From positions 39,221-103,220 of the forward strand of contig NZ_JAOSZE010000041.1 in the NCBI RefSeq assembly GCF_025630775.1: a stretch of 64,000 nt of DNA, in the 5' to 3' direction. Each line of letters opens with the position of its first letter. The stretch's first letter is position 1. The notes beneath the pieces are model-generated. The model was not told where the DNA came from. It saw only the letters and a list, made by a program, of their open reading frames with translations, and ran no database searches. A program made the position numbers and the translations under genes. Source of the DNA: Actinoplanes sp. KI2. GTDB taxonomy: Bacteria; Actinomycetota; Actinomycetes; Mycobacteriales; Micromonosporaceae. Below, piece after piece: positions 8,259 to 17,117 of the stretch.

Positions 8259-8504
8259 TTAATTATCCGGATCGCTTTCATCGATGCTCGGCGCTTCGAT
8301 GCCGGCCGCCTCGATCGCGTCCAGCCTGGCCTCGGCGGCCTCCTTCTCCCGCTCGACGAGCGTGGCGTACTCGACCAGCACCGACGGATCGTCGGTGTCC
8401 TCGACGCGATCGAAGAACCGCTGGGTGGCGCGGACGGCCGCGGCATAAGCGCCCGCCGCCTCCCGGAGAGCGATGATCGTCTTGTCAGCCATGCATTCAG
8501 TCAT
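8259..8504 (-). CDS. Small acidic hypothetical protein, predicted coiled coil
   Basis: About 81 residues from the ATG at 8504, preceded by GGGGTGAT, or 77 from the ATG at 8492. It reads MTECMADKTIIALREAAGAY and ends APSIDESDPDN. The sequence is nearly all helix-forming, with Glu-rich heptad-like stretches (LVEREKEAAEARLDAIEAAG), and is acidic. I recognise no family. It lies between the GH3 gene and the FnIII-CBM2 gene on the same strand, separated from the latter by a strong terminator, so it probably has its own promoter. A longer frame upstream reads through that terminator and is not convincing. Confidence 0.6.
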   Translation of the reverse strand: MTECMADKTIIALREAAGAYAAAVRATQRFFDRVEDTDDPSVLVEYATLVEREKEAAEARLDAIEAAGIEAPSIDESDPDN

Positions 8505-8560
8505 ATCACCCCGCTCATGACTGCCCGATAAGGCAGAAATGTCCCGCAAGAATGCGCACC

Positions 8561-8590
8561 CCACCGCCCCGAGGAGCCTCGGGGCGGTGG
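8561..8590 (-). terminator. Rho-independent-type hairpin after the FnIII-CBM2 gene
   Basis: CCACCGCCCCGAGG pairs perfectly with CCTCGGGGCGGTGG around a very short loop. It starts 10 bp past the stop codon of the minus-strand gene ending at 8600. There is no long U tract, as is common in high-GC actinomycetes. Confidence 0.75.
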
Positions 8591-8599
8591 TGATGCCCG

Positions 8600-9598
8600 T
8601 CAGGCGAGTGTGCAGGCGGCTCCGTTCAGGGTGGCCGAGATCGGCGGGGCGTCGCTCGCGTGCCATCCGCCGAGCAGCCCGACCGTGACGCTGCCGCCGG
8701 CCGGGATCGTGCGGTTCCAGGTCGGCGCGGTCATCGTCACGGTCGCGCCGGTCTGGGTGGCGGTGGCGTTCCAGGCCGAGGTGACCCGTTGGTCGCCGCC
8801 GAGGGTGACGGTGGCCGTCCAGCCGTTGACGGCCGTGGTGCGCTTGTTGGTGATGGTCACCTCGGCGACGAAGCCGGTGGACCACTCCGAGGTCGTCTTG
8901 TACCCGACCTGACACAACTGCGGGGGCGGCGTCGTGGTCGTCGTTGGCGTCTGAACCGTGTTCGTGGCGATCGAGACGTTGCCGGCCGCGTCCCGGGCGC
9001 GGGCGTAGTAGTAGTGCATGCCGGTGCTGGGGCTGCTGCCGAACGGGACGGTGATCGACGTACCCGTGGTGGTGCCGAGCAGGGTCGAGGTGTACCAGCC
9101 GTCGAAGAGGTAGACGTCGTACCCGGCGACCCCGACGTTGTCGGTGGCGGCGTCCCAGGCGAGCGCCGGGCCGGTCGCGGTGACCTCGGTCAGCCGGAAG
9201 TTGGCCGGGGTGGCCGGCGGCGTCGTGTCCCCGGTGGTGGATACCGGGGTGACGACGGTGACCGAGTTGCTGGTGGAGTATCCGCCGCCGGTGGCGTCCC
9301 GGGCGCTGACCGAGAACGTGTACTGCCGGCCGCCGAGGATGTAGCCGGTGACCGTCGCGGTGGTGACGTTGCCGGCGGGCTGCGACCAGAGCACGTCGTT
9401 GAACGCCTGGTGGTAGTTGATCTGGTAGTCGGTGGCGCCGTCGGCCGCGGTCCAGGCGAGCGTGACCGAGACCGGGGTGATGGCGGTGACATGCAGGTCA
9501 CCGGGGGCGGGCAGGGCGGCGGCGGCCGGACGGGCCGCCACGGTCAGAAGCGTCGCCGCGAGGAGCGTCGCGGCGAACCAGACACGAGGACGAGACAT
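8600..9598 (-). CDS. Secreted FnIII-FnIII-CBM2 protein without catalytic domain
   Basis: About 332 residues. After a signal peptide (VWFAATLLAATLLTVAARPA, cleavage near AAA) come two fibronectin type III domains (about residues 35-125, with VSVTLAWTAADGATDYQINY; and 130-220, with PALAWDAATDNVGVAGYDVY). A Thr/Pro linker leads to a C-terminal CBM2 cellulose-binding module (CQVGYKTTSEWSTGFVAEV, GWTATVTLGGDQRV, GAACTLA with the two usual cysteines). No glycosidase, lyase or monooxygenase domain is present, so the protein probably binds cellulose and acts as adhesin, scaffold or helper. Start is the ATG at 9598; an upstream ATG at 9616 is in frame. It lies in a cluster of plant-wall genes but is flanked by its own terminators. 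Confidence 0.85.
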   Translation of the reverse strand: MSRPRVWFAATLLAATLLTVAARPAAAALPAPGDLHVTAITPVSVTLAWTAADGATDYQINYHQAFNDVLWSQPAGNVTTATVTGYILGGRQYTFSVSARDATGGGYSTSNSVTVVTPVSTTGDTTPPATPANFRLTEVTATGPALAWDAATDNVGVAGYDVYLFDGWYTSTLLGTTTGTSITVPFGSSPSTGMHYYYARARDAAGNVSIATNTVQTPTTTTTPPPQLCQVGYKTTSEWSTGFVAEVTITNKRTTAVNGWTATVTLGGDQRVTSAWNATATQTGATVTMTAPTWNRTIPAGGSVTVGLLGGWHASDAPPISATLNGAACTLA

Positions 9599-9643
9599 GC
9601 CCTGACCGTCCGTCATATATAGACGACTGTCAACGCCCGAAAG

Positions 9644-9675
9644 GGCCGGGCCGGTTCGGCGGAACCGGCCCGGCC
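9644..9675 (-). terminator. Strong terminator hairpin after the pectate lyase gene
   Basis: GGCCGGGCCGGTTC at 9644-9657 pairs perfectly with GAACCGGCCCGGCC at 9662-9675 around a 4-base loop. It begins 5 bp past the stop codon of the lyase gene and insulates it from the FnIII-CBM2 gene. Between hairpin and that gene is TTGACA-like sequence on the minus strand and a CGTC-ATATATA-GACG inverted repeat at 9611-9625. Confidence 0.8.
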
Positions 9676-9680
9676 GGCGG

Positions 9681-11477
9681 TCACGGGTTGACGACCGTGC
9701 CGCCGAAGGTGACCTGCAGCTTGCCGTCCGAGGCGAACGACCAGCCCAGCGCGCCGCTGTAGGTGGCGCACCGCGACCCGTTGGTGCCCGACCAGAACTG
9801 GTCGGTGCCGTCCGTGGTGCCGACGGTCTTGTCGTTGGAGCCGCTGACGCCGAATCGGCAGGAGGTGTCGTTGGTGAAGGTCGAGGTGCCCTCGTCGAAG
9901 GAGAAGTTGCGTTCGGCGTTGTCGATGCTCACGTCGTTGGCGATGGTCATCGAGCCGGGGTTGCTGTTGTAGGTGAAGCCGTGATGACCGTTGTGGTAGG
10001 CGATGTTGTGCCGGATGAGGTGGTTGACCGCGATGTCCTCGCCGCCGAGCTTGTACCCGTTGCGGTCGCCGTTGGCGTTGACCGTGCCGTTGGTCAGCGT
10101 GCCGTTGCCGTAGGACAGCGAGTACTCGATCGTGACCGGTCCGATCGCGCCGGTGTCGGTCTTGGTGTAGAGGTCCCAGCCGTCGTCGATGTTGTTGTGC
10201 GACACGTCGTAGCGGAACACGTTGCCGGTGCCGGAGGTCAGCTTCGCGGCGAAGCCGTCGGCGTTCTCGCCGCCGGAGTCCATGTTGTCGTGCGACTCGG
10301 AGCTGACGATCAGGTTGTTCGCCGGCCACTGGCTGGTCGGGGTGTCCGAGGCGGCCCGCGAGATCTGCAGCCCGGAGTCCCGGTTGAAGGCGGTCACGAC
10401 CCGCTCGACGACGTTGTTGCTGCCGCCGATGAAGATGCCGTTGTCGCCGGCGTGCTGGACGGTGATGCCGTACACGTGCCAGTAGTTGGCCATCAGCTGC
10501 AGGCCGCGGTTGCTCGAGCTCTCGCTCTGGGCGGAGAAGTCGAGGACCGGGGTCTCACCGGGGTACGCCGAGAGCGTCTTGAGCGCGCCGGACGCCCCGT
10601 TGTTGCCGGCCGCGATCGTGATCGTGGACGAGAGGCTGTAGGTCCCGCCCCGCATGTAGATCGTCCCGCCGGCCGCGATCCGGGTGATCGCGTCGGCCAG
10701 GGTGGTCGGTGCTGACTGCGTGCCCGCCGCGCCGGCCACGCCGTTCGTGGCGACGTAGAGGGCCCCGCTGGTCGGAGGCGTCGTCGGGCTCGTCGGAGGC
10801 GTCGTTGGGCTGGTCGTGGGCGAGGTGGTCGGCGACGAGGTGGTCCCGCCACCGCCGCCGTTGTCCACGACGACGTCGTCGAAGCGGCCGGCCGCGTGCT
10901 CGGTCAGCAGGCCGATCCGGCCGGCGCTGATCGTGGTGTCGGTGGCGCTCCCGACGCTGGTCCCGTTGATCGTGCCGCTGATCGTGCTGCCGTTGAGGGT
11001 GAGCTTGAGCGTGTAGAAGGTGCTGGTCGAGATCGTCTGGGAGAGTGATCCGAGTACGGTGATCGACGAGCCGTTCATGGTCTCCAGCTGCACCTTGTTG
11101 CCGCCGGTCAGCGACAGCCGGTACATCTTGGTCGAGCCCGAGGCACGCGCGGTGAGCGCGACGACGCCCGCGGTGGAGGCGAACGAGGTGGCCTTGACCC
11201 GGGCCTGCACGGAGTAGTTGGTCCAGCTCGTGTCGCCGGCGAACTCGCGGGCTCGCTCGCTGCCGGAGTCGGACTGCTGGAAGACCTGGCTGCCGTCGCT
11301 GACGATCGACCAGGTGCCGCCGGACTTCGACCAGCCGCTGGTGCTGCCGCTCTCGAAGTCCGCGCTGAAGACGGTGGCCGCTTCGGCGTTCGTGACGGTG
11401 ACGAACAGGCCGGCGGCGACCACGGTGGCCAGGCCGCCGACGACAGCCAGCCGCCGCAGGCGTAGTGCGGTTGCCAT
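9681..11477 (-). CDS. Secreted pectate lyase, family PL9, with N-terminal jelly-roll domain
   Basis: About 598 residues. A signal peptide (MATALRLRRLAVVGGLATVV) is followed by a LamG/DUF1080-like beta-sandwich (about 35-200, FSADFESGSTSGWSKSGGTW). A Ser/Thr/Pro linker (TTSPTTSPTTPPTSP) leads to a right-handed beta-helix domain (about 235-590). The block GGENADGFAAKLTSGTGNVF followed by NNIDDGWDLYTK is characteristic of PL9 lyases, where Asp and Lys residues bind calcium and abstract the proton. The enzyme should cleave polygalacturonate outside the cell by beta-elimination. I start at the ATG at 11477 because AAGGAG lies 8 bp before it; the ATG at 11483 is too close. Divergent from the GH12 cellulase gene. 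Confidence 0.88.
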   Translation of the reverse strand: MATALRLRRLAVVGGLATVVAAGLFVTVTNAEAATVFSADFESGSTSGWSKSGGTWSIVSDGSQVFQQSDSGSERAREFAGDTSWTNYSVQARVKATSFASTAGVVALTARASGSTKMYRLSLTGGNKVQLETMNGSSITVLGSLSQTISTSTFYTLKLTLNGSTISGTINGTSVGSATDTTISAGRIGLLTEHAAGRFDDVVVDNGGGGGTTSSPTTSPTTSPTTPPTSPTTPPTSGALYVATNGVAGAAGTQSAPTTLADAITRIAAGGTIYMRGGTYSLSSTITIAAGNNGASGALKTLSAYPGETPVLDFSAQSESSSNRGLQLMANYWHVYGITVQHAGDNGIFIGGSNNVVERVVTAFNRDSGLQISRAASDTPTSQWPANNLIVSSESHDNMDSGGENADGFAAKLTSGTGNVFRYDVSHNNIDDGWDLYTKTDTGAIGPVTIEYSLSYGNGTLTNGTVNANGDRNGYKLGGEDIAVNHLIRHNIAYHNGHHGFTYNSNPGSMTIANDVSIDNAERNFSFDEGTSTFTNDTSCRFGVSGSNDKTVGTTDGTDQFWSGTNGSRCATYSGALGWSFASDGKLQVTFGGTVVNP

Positions 11478-11748
11478 CTGCATTTCTCCTTATCGCAATT
11501 TCGGAGCCCGCCGGGGGAGAACTGAAATGGGCGCGGAATTGCCAGAAGCGCCGGCGGTTTCCCGAGGACGTTGCTGGAAATCCTCATCCCGCCATATATG
11601 GGAGTCAATGCATTCTATTTGCAGGTTTGTTGCATTGATCTTGGCGTGAGGTAACTTGGACATTCCGGGCACTTCTTGCGTGCCGCGGCGAAGGGCTCCT
11701 AACATCTGCGCAATACCGCATTGACGTTCATGAAACTTTGGGCCCGGC

Positions 11749-11766
11749 TGTCGAAGCGCTTCGACA
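11749..11766. promoter_or_regulatory. Perfect 18-bp palindrome upstream of the GH12 gene
   Basis: TGTCGAAGCGCTTCGACA is its own reverse complement and lies 57 bp before the cellulase start, within the 345-bp gap between the divergent pectate lyase and cellulase genes. The centre AGCGCT is typical of LacI-type operators that control polysaccharide genes in actinomycetes. The rest of the gap (11478-11748) is locally AT-richer and probably holds both promoters; I see no gene in it. Confidence 0.55.
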
Positions 11767-11822
11767 GGCAAAGTCGCAGGTGACGCCCGTGTGGTCAGCG
11801 AAGATCGACAAGGAGATGCACC

Positions 11823-12950
11823 ATGCAAAGGCGTAATCTCGCCGTCTGCCTGGCCGCGAGCCTGGGCATCGCGACCGCCGCCGGAGTCGTCCCGGCGCTG
11901 CCCGCGTCCGCGGCCGCCGGCTGCACGGTCACCTACCAGGTGAGCAGCAGTTGGCCGGGCGGTTTCGGGGCCAATGTCACCGTCAAGAATCTGGGCGACG
12001 CGATCGGCTCGTGGACCCTGGTGTGGTCGTTCGGGGCCGGCCAGACGGTCACCCAGGCATGGAACACGACGCTCACCCAGAGCGGTTCGACCGTGACCGC
12101 GAAGAACGCGAGCTACAACGGCTCGATCGCCACCAACGGGACCGCGTCGTTCGGCTTCAACGGCTCGTGGACCGGCACGAATCCGGCGCCGACCGGCTTC
12201 ACCCTCAACGGCACGGCCTGCACCGGCACCGTGACCAACCCGACCACCTCGCCGACGACCCCGCCCACCACCTCGCCGACCACGTCGCCGAGCAGCGGCG
12301 TGCCGTCGGACGCGGTGTGGGTCGCCTCCGGGCAGTGGGACTCGTGGACGAACAACGGCTACACGCTCAACAACGACGTCTGGGGCTCGGGTGCCGGACC
12401 GCAGACGATCTGGGCGCGTACCGGAACGAACTGGGGCGTGGTCGCGAACCACCCGCGGACCAGCGGCGTGAAGTCGTACCCGCACACCGGCAAGACGCTC
12501 AACCGCACGCTGAGCTCGCTGAGCTCGATCTCCAGCTCGTTCAACGTCGCGGTGCCCGCGGACGGCGACTACGAGACGGCGTACGACATCTGGGCCAACA
12601 ACAACGCGTACGAGATCATGATCTGGACGAACCAGCACGGCGCGGTCGGCCCGATCGCCTCGTCCTACGACCAGAACGGCGCCGTCCCGTCGGCCGCCAA
12701 CGTCACCGTCGGCGGTCACACCTGGAACGTCTACCGCGGCTCGAACGGCAGCAACCAGGTCTACTCGTTCGTCCGCACCAGCACGACCAACTCCGGCACG
12801 ATCAACGTCCTGGCCGTCCTGAACTGGCTGAAGACCCAGGGCTGGTACGGCGACGTGACGGTCGGCGACATCCAGTTCGGCTTCGAGCTGAGCGGCACGG
12901 CCGGCCAGTCCAACTTCACCTGCAACAGCTTCGCCATCACGTACGCCTGA
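11823..12950 (+). CDS. Secreted CBM2-GH12 endoglucanase
   Basis: About 375 residues; AAGGAG precedes the ATG. A signal peptide (AVCLAASLGIATAAGVVPAL) ends near ASAAAG. Residues about 35-140 form a CBM2 (CTVTYQVSSSWPGGFGANV to GTACTG), then a Thr/Pro linker (NPTTSPTTPPTTSPTTSP) and a GH12 catalytic domain from about 160. Expected catalytic residues are Glu264 in NAYEIMIWTN (nucleophile) and Glu355 in FGFELSGT (acid/base); NNDVWGS and GDYETAYDIW also fit the family. GH12 enzymes hydrolyse beta-1,4-glucan with retention of configuration. The order CBM2 before catalytic domain is less common than the reverse. A strong terminator follows directly. Confidence 0.93.
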   Translation: MQRRNLAVCLAASLGIATAAGVVPALPASAAAGCTVTYQVSSSWPGGFGANVTVKNLGDAIGSWTLVWSFGAGQTVTQAWNTTLTQSGSTVTAKNASYNGSIATNGTASFGFNGSWTGTNPAPTGFTLNGTACTGTVTNPTTSPTTPPTTSPTTSPSSGVPSDAVWVASGQWDSWTNNGYTLNNDVWGSGAGPQTIWARTGTNWGVVANHPRTSGVKSYPHTGKTLNRTLSSLSSISSSFNVAVPADGDYETAYDIWANNNAYEIMIWTNQHGAVGPIASSYDQNGAVPSAANVTVGGHTWNVYRGSNGSNQVYSFVRTSTTNSGTINVLAVLNWLKTQGWYGDVTVGDIQFGFELSGTAGQSNFTCNSFAITYA

Positions 12951-12955
12951 CTCCC

Positions 12956-12980
12956 GGGGGCCCGCGGCGCGCGGGCCCCC
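12956..12980 (+). terminator. Terminator hairpin after the GH12 gene
   Basis: GGGGGCCCGCG pairs perfectly with CGCGGGCCCCC around the 3-base loop GCG, starting 5 bp after the cellulase stop codon. Confidence 0.8.
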
Positions 12981-13113
12981 GCCCCGGTCGGGTAGCCTTG
13001 GCCGCGAAATCCGTATCCCCGGCTCGAGAAGTACGTCGCAGATGAGCCCGGGACCCCATGACCGGGGAGGAGGGGGCGACTCAGTTGTCGCTGCCTACCT
13101 ACGGAGAGATCTC

Positions 13114-13947
13114 ATGGAATTCGGCCTTGGGCTGCCCATCAGCGCGCCCGCACGCCTCCTCGACTGGGCCCGCGCCGCCGAAGCGTGCGGCTTCGACACC
13201 CTGGCGCTGCTGGACCGGCTCGCCTTCGACAACCCCGAACCGCTGACCGCCCTCGCCGTGCTGGCCGGCGCGACCGGCCGCATCCGGCTGCAGACCGAGG
13301 TGCTGCTCGGCCCGCTCCGGCAGACCGCGCTGCTGGCCAAGCAGGTCGCCACGCTGCACCGGATGTCCGGCGGCAGGTTCGTGCTCGGCATCGGCGTCGG
13401 CGGCCGCGAGGACGACCACGCCGCGGCCGGCGTGCCGATCGCCCGGCGCGGGCGGATGCTCGACGAGCAGCTGGTGGCGCTGAAGGAAATCTGGCGCGGC
13501 GACCTCATCGGGCCGCGACCGGTCGCCGACCCGCCCATCCTGATCGGCGGGTTCGCCCCGGCGGCGCTGCAGCGGGTCGCCCGGCACGCCGACGGGTTCA
13601 TCTGCGCGGCGCCCGCCTCCTGGGCCGGCGGTCTGATCCACTCGGTGCGAGAGCAGTGGGCCGAGGCCGGCCGCCCCGGCGCGCCGCGCATCGTCTGCCA
13701 GGTCAACGTCGCGGTCGGCGCCCGGGAGACGATCGCCGACGCCCGCCGGGCCGTGGCCGAGTACTACGCCTTCACCGGCCGGGCCGGCTGGGGCGCGCCG
13801 CTGACCGAGCCGGCCCAGATCGCCGAAGCGGTGGCCGAGTACGCCGCGCTCGGCGCCGACGAAGTCGTCTTCTACTGCTACGGCGCCGATCCCGCTCAGG
13901 TCGAGGCGATCGCCCACCTCCTGAGATCAGGGCCAGGCGCGGGCTGA
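13114..13947 (+). CDS. LLM-class (F420-dependent-type) flavin oxidoreductase
   Basis: About 277 residues from the ATG at 13114, which GGAGAG precedes; a longer frame from 13042 adds an unrelated leader. The luciferase-like TIM barrel is shown by MEFGLGLPISAPARLLDWAR, ACGFDTLALLDRLAF, AVLAGATGRIRLQTEVLLGP, TLHRMSGGRFVLGIGVGGRE and PPILIGGFAPAALQRVARHA. Actinomycete enzymes of this type usually use coenzyme F420, although some use FMN; the substrate is unknown. It lies alone between the cellulase terminator and the arginine operon promoter. The 160 bp upstream contain GC-rich inverted sequences but no recognised riboswitch. Confidence 0.85.
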   Translation: MEFGLGLPISAPARLLDWARAAEACGFDTLALLDRLAFDNPEPLTALAVLAGATGRIRLQTEVLLGPLRQTALLAKQVATLHRMSGGRFVLGIGVGGREDDHAAAGVPIARRGRMLDEQLVALKEIWRGDLIGPRPVADPPILIGGFAPAALQRVARHADGFICAAPASWAGGLIHSVREQWAEAGRPGAPRIVCQVNVAVGARETIADARRAVAEYYAFTGRAGWGAPLTEPAQIAEAVAEYAALGADEVVFYCYGADPAQVEAIAHLLRSGPGAG

Positions 13948-13982
13948 CCCTCCCATCTTGTGGGCGATTGCCGCCTAATCAT

Positions 13983-14032
13983 TTGCCGCCCCGCTGCCCG
14001 GCTTGATACGGTCCTCTGCATAGTCATGCGGA
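13983..14032 (+). promoter_or_regulatory. argC promoter with ARG box (ArgR operator)
   Basis: TTGCCG at 13983-13988 and GATACG at 14005-14010 form a plausible sigma-70-type promoter with a 16-bp spacer. TCTGCATAGTCATGCGGA at 14015-14032 matches the palindromic ARG box (TGCAT-N4-ATGC core) bound by ArgR with arginine. The box covers the expected transcription start and runs into the GGAGG ribosome-binding site at 14030-14034, so a bound repressor would block initiation. The argR gene is the sixth gene of the same operon. Confidence 0.8.
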
Positions 14033-14039
14033 GGTTGGT

Positions 14040-15041
14040 ATGGGAATCCGGGTTGCGGTCGCCGGGGCCAGTGGATACGCGGGCGGCGAGCTGCTCCGCC
14101 TGCTCGCCGGGCACCCCGAGTTCGACCTGGTCGCGGCCACGGCGCACGCGCAGGCCGGCGCGCACGTCAGCGCCGTGCACCCGCAGCTGACCGGTCTCGA
14201 CCTGACGCTCGGCGCGACCGACGCGGCCGGCCTGGCCGACGCCGACCTGGTGTTTCTCGCCCTGCCGCACGGGCAGTCGGCGGCACTCGCCGCGCAGCTG
14301 CCGGCCGGCACCAAGGTGGTGGACCTCGGGGCGGACTTCCGGCTGCGGGACGGCGAGCTCTGGCGGCAATACTACGGCGGCGAGCACGCCGGCACCTGGA
14401 CGTACGGGCTGCCCGAGCTGCCCGGCCAGCGGGAGCTGATCGCGGCCGCCGACCGGGTGGCGAACACGGGTTGTTATGCGGCCACCATCACGCTCGCGCT
14501 CGCCCCGCTGATCGCCGGTGGGCTCGCCGACCCGGCCGATGTGGTCGTGGTGGCCGCCTCGGGCACCTCCGGCGCGGGGCGCAACGCGAAGGTGAGCCTG
14601 CTGGCCAGCGAGGTGATGGGTGACCTCTCGCCGTACAAGGTGGGCGCACACCAGCACGTGCCGGAGATCAAGCAGGCCACCGGCGCGACGTCGCTCTCGA
14701 TGACCCCGGTGCTGGCCCCGATGCCACGCGGCATCCTGGCGACGGTCACCGCGCGTTTTCGACGGGACGGGGATCCCCGCGAGGTGCTGGCGCAGGCGTA
14801 CGCGAACGAGGCTTTTGTGCATGTGCTGCCCGAAGGGCAGTGGCCGCACACGGCGGCGACCGCCGGCTCGAACTCCTGCCACCTGCAGGCCACGGTCGAC
14901 GTCGACTCCGGTCGGATGATCGTGGTCAGCGCGCTCGACAACCTCGGCAAGGGCGCCGCCGGCCAGGCCGTGCAGTGCGCCAACCTCATGTCCGGCCTGC
15001 CCGAGACGACGGGCCTGTCCGTGTTCGGAGTCGCACCATGA
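14040..15041 (+). CDS. argC: N-acetyl-gamma-glutamyl-phosphate reductase
   Basis: About 333 residues. It reduces N-acetylglutamyl phosphate to the semialdehyde with NADPH, third step of arginine synthesis. The N-terminal Rossmann motif VAVAGASGYAGGELLRLLAG is clear. The catalytic cysteine is Cys145 in NTGCYAATI, and HQHVPEI carries the conserved histidine region. GGAGG precedes the ATG at 5-bp spacing. First gene of the arg operon; its stop codon overlaps the argJ start by ATGA, so the two are translationally coupled. Expression should be repressed by ArgR through the ARG box just upstream. Confidence 0.97.
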   Translation: MGIRVAVAGASGYAGGELLRLLAGHPEFDLVAATAHAQAGAHVSAVHPQLTGLDLTLGATDAAGLADADLVFLALPHGQSAALAAQLPAGTKVVDLGADFRLRDGELWRQYYGGEHAGTWTYGLPELPGQRELIAAADRVANTGCYAATITLALAPLIAGGLADPADVVVVAASGTSGAGRNAKVSLLASEVMGDLSPYKVGAHQHVPEIKQATGATSLSMTPVLAPMPRGILATVTARFRRDGDPREVLAQAYANEAFVHVLPEGQWPHTAATAGSNSCHLQATVDVDSGRMIVVSALDNLGKGAAGQAVQCANLMSGLPETTGLSVFGVAP

Positions 15042-16210
15042 CCGTCACCCACCCCAAGGGCTTCCGGGCCGGCGGCGTCGCCGCCGGGCTCAAGCCCTCC
15101 GGCAACCCGGACGTCGCGCTGGTCGTCAACGACGGGCCCGACTTCACCGCGGCCGCCGTCTTCACCGGCAACCGGGTCAAGGCCGCGCCGGTGCTCTGGA
15201 GCCAGCAGGTGCTCAAGGGCGGCATCGTGCGCGCCGTCGTGCTCAACTCGGGCGGCGCGAACGCGTGCACCGGCTCGCAGGGCTTCCGGGACACGCACGC
15301 GACCGCCGAGCACACCGCGACGGTGCTGCGCGGCGGCGCGCGGCCGCAGATGATCGGCCCGGGCGACGTGGCGGTCTGCTCGACCGGGCTGATCGGCGAG
15401 CTGCTGCCGATGGACAAGCTGCTGCCGGGGGTCACCGCGGCGGCCAAGGCGCTCACGGCCGACGGCGGCGCACGGGCCGCCGAAGCGATCATGACGACCG
15501 ACACGGTCGCCAAGAACGCCGTCGTGCGCAAGGAGGGCTGGTCGGTCGGCGGGATGGCGAAGGGCGCCGGGATGCTGGCGCCGGCCCTGGCCACGATGCT
15601 CGTCGTGATCACCACCGACGCCTCGGCGGACAACGAGGTGCTCGACGCGGCGCTGCGCGCGGCCACCAGGGTCACCTTCGACCGGATCGACTCGGACGGC
15701 TGCATGTCCACCAACGACACGGTGCTGCTGCTGGCCAGCGGCGCCTCCAACGTGCAGCCCTCGCCGGCGGAACTGACCGAGGCGGTGACGGCCGTGTGCC
15801 ACGACCTGGCGCAGCAGCTGATCGCGGACGCCGAGGGCGCCACCAAGCACGTCGCGATCACCGTGGAGGGCGCGGCGAGCGAGGCGGACGCGGTCGAGGT
15901 CGGGCGGGTCGTGGCGCGCAACAACCTGGTGAAGACGGCGCTGTTCGGCAACGACCCGAACTGGGGGCGGATCCTGGCCGCGGTCGGCACGACCTCGGCC
16001 CGCTTCGAGCCGGACCGGGTGGACGTGGCGATCAACGGGGTGTGGATCTGCAAGGGCGGGGCCGCGGCCGAGGACCGGTCCAAGGTCGACCTCAGCGGGC
16101 GGGACGTGACGATCACCATCAACCTGCGCGAGGGCGAGATGGCGGCGACGATCTGGACCACCGATCTGTCGCACGCGTACGTGCACGAGAACTCGGCGTA
16201 CTCGTCGTGA
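15038..16210 (+). CDS. argJ: Bifunctional glutamate N-acetyltransferase / ornithine acetyltransferase
   Basis: About 390 residues. It transfers acetyl from acetylornithine to glutamate (cyclic pathway) and may also use acetyl-CoA. The protein self-cleaves at an Ala-Thr bond; here that is PALATML with Thr186 as the new N-terminal nucleophile of the beta subunit. Other family blocks are VNDGPDFTAAAVFTGNRVKA, LNSGGANACTG, FDRIDSDGCMSTNDTVLLLA and GNDPNWGRI. The start overlaps the argC stop (ATGA) and the stop overlaps the argB GTG start (GTGA). With argJ present, no separate argE deacetylase is needed. Confidence 0.97.
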   Translation: MTVTHPKGFRAGGVAAGLKPSGNPDVALVVNDGPDFTAAAVFTGNRVKAAPVLWSQQVLKGGIVRAVVLNSGGANACTGSQGFRDTHATAEHTATVLRGGARPQMIGPGDVAVCSTGLIGELLPMDKLLPGVTAAAKALTADGGARAAEAIMTTDTVAKNAVVRKEGWSVGGMAKGAGMLAPALATMLVVITTDASADNEVLDAALRAATRVTFDRIDSDGCMSTNDTVLLLASGASNVQPSPAELTEAVTAVCHDLAQQLIADAEGATKHVAITVEGAASEADAVEVGRVVARNNLVKTALFGNDPNWGRILAAVGTTSARFEPDRVDVAINGVWICKGGAAAEDRSKVDLSGRDVTITINLREGEMAATIWTTDLSHAYVHENSAYSS

Positions 16211-17117
16211 CCACCCCGCACGAGAAGGCCGAGGTGCTGATCGAGGCGCTGCCGTGGCTGGAGCGCTTTCATGGCGCCACCGTCGTGATCAAATATGGCG
16301 GGAACGCCATGATCAACCCGGAGCTCCAGGCCGCCTTCGCCGCCGATATCGTATTTATGCGGTATGTCGGCATCAAGCCGGTGGTGGTGCACGGGGGCGG
16401 GCCGCAGATCAGCAAGATGCTGGACCGGCTGGGGATCGAGAGCGAGTTCCGGGGAGGCCTGCGGGTCACCTCGCCCGAGGCGATGGACGTCGTCCGGATG
16501 GTGCTCACCGGACAGGTCGGGCGCGAGCTGGTCGGGTTGATCAACCAGCACGGGCCGTTCGCGGTGGGGCTCTCCGGCGAAGATGCCAAACTCTTCACCG
16601 CCGTGCGCCGGACCGCGTTCGTGGACGGTTCGGCGGTCGACATCGGGCAGGTCGGCGACGTGGACAGGGTGGACACCTCGGCGGTCGACGACCTGATCGC
16701 CGCCGGTCGCATCCCGGTCATTGCCACCGTCGCGCCCGACATTTCGGGAATCTTGCACAATGTCAATGCGGACACCGCCGCCGCGGCGCTGGCCGAAGCC
16801 CTCGGCGCCCGCAAGCTGGTGATCCTCACCGACGTGCCCGGCCTCTACACCGACTGGCCCGACACGAGCTCGCTCACCACCCGCATCGATGCCGACGCCC
16901 TCGAGAAGCTGCTGCCCGGCCTCGAGTCCGGCATGGTCCCCAAGATGGAGGCGTGCCTGCGCGCCGTCCGCGGTGGCGTGCCCGCCGCGCATGTCGTCGA
17001 CGGCCGCGTCGCCCACTCCACGCTGCTCGAAGTCTTCACGTCCGAAGGGATCGGAACCATGGTGGTGCCCTCATCCATCCAACCGCCCCACCCGCCGCCC
17101 CTGAACGGAACAGAAGC

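Noticed and set aside
6297..8531. 744-codon plus-strand frame
   Set aside because: Shadow of the GH3 gene, with no signatures of its own.
13000..13113. Possible riboswitch or attenuator before the LLM oxidoreductase
   Set aside because: GC-rich inverted bits exist but no known riboswitch core or U-rich terminator could be found.
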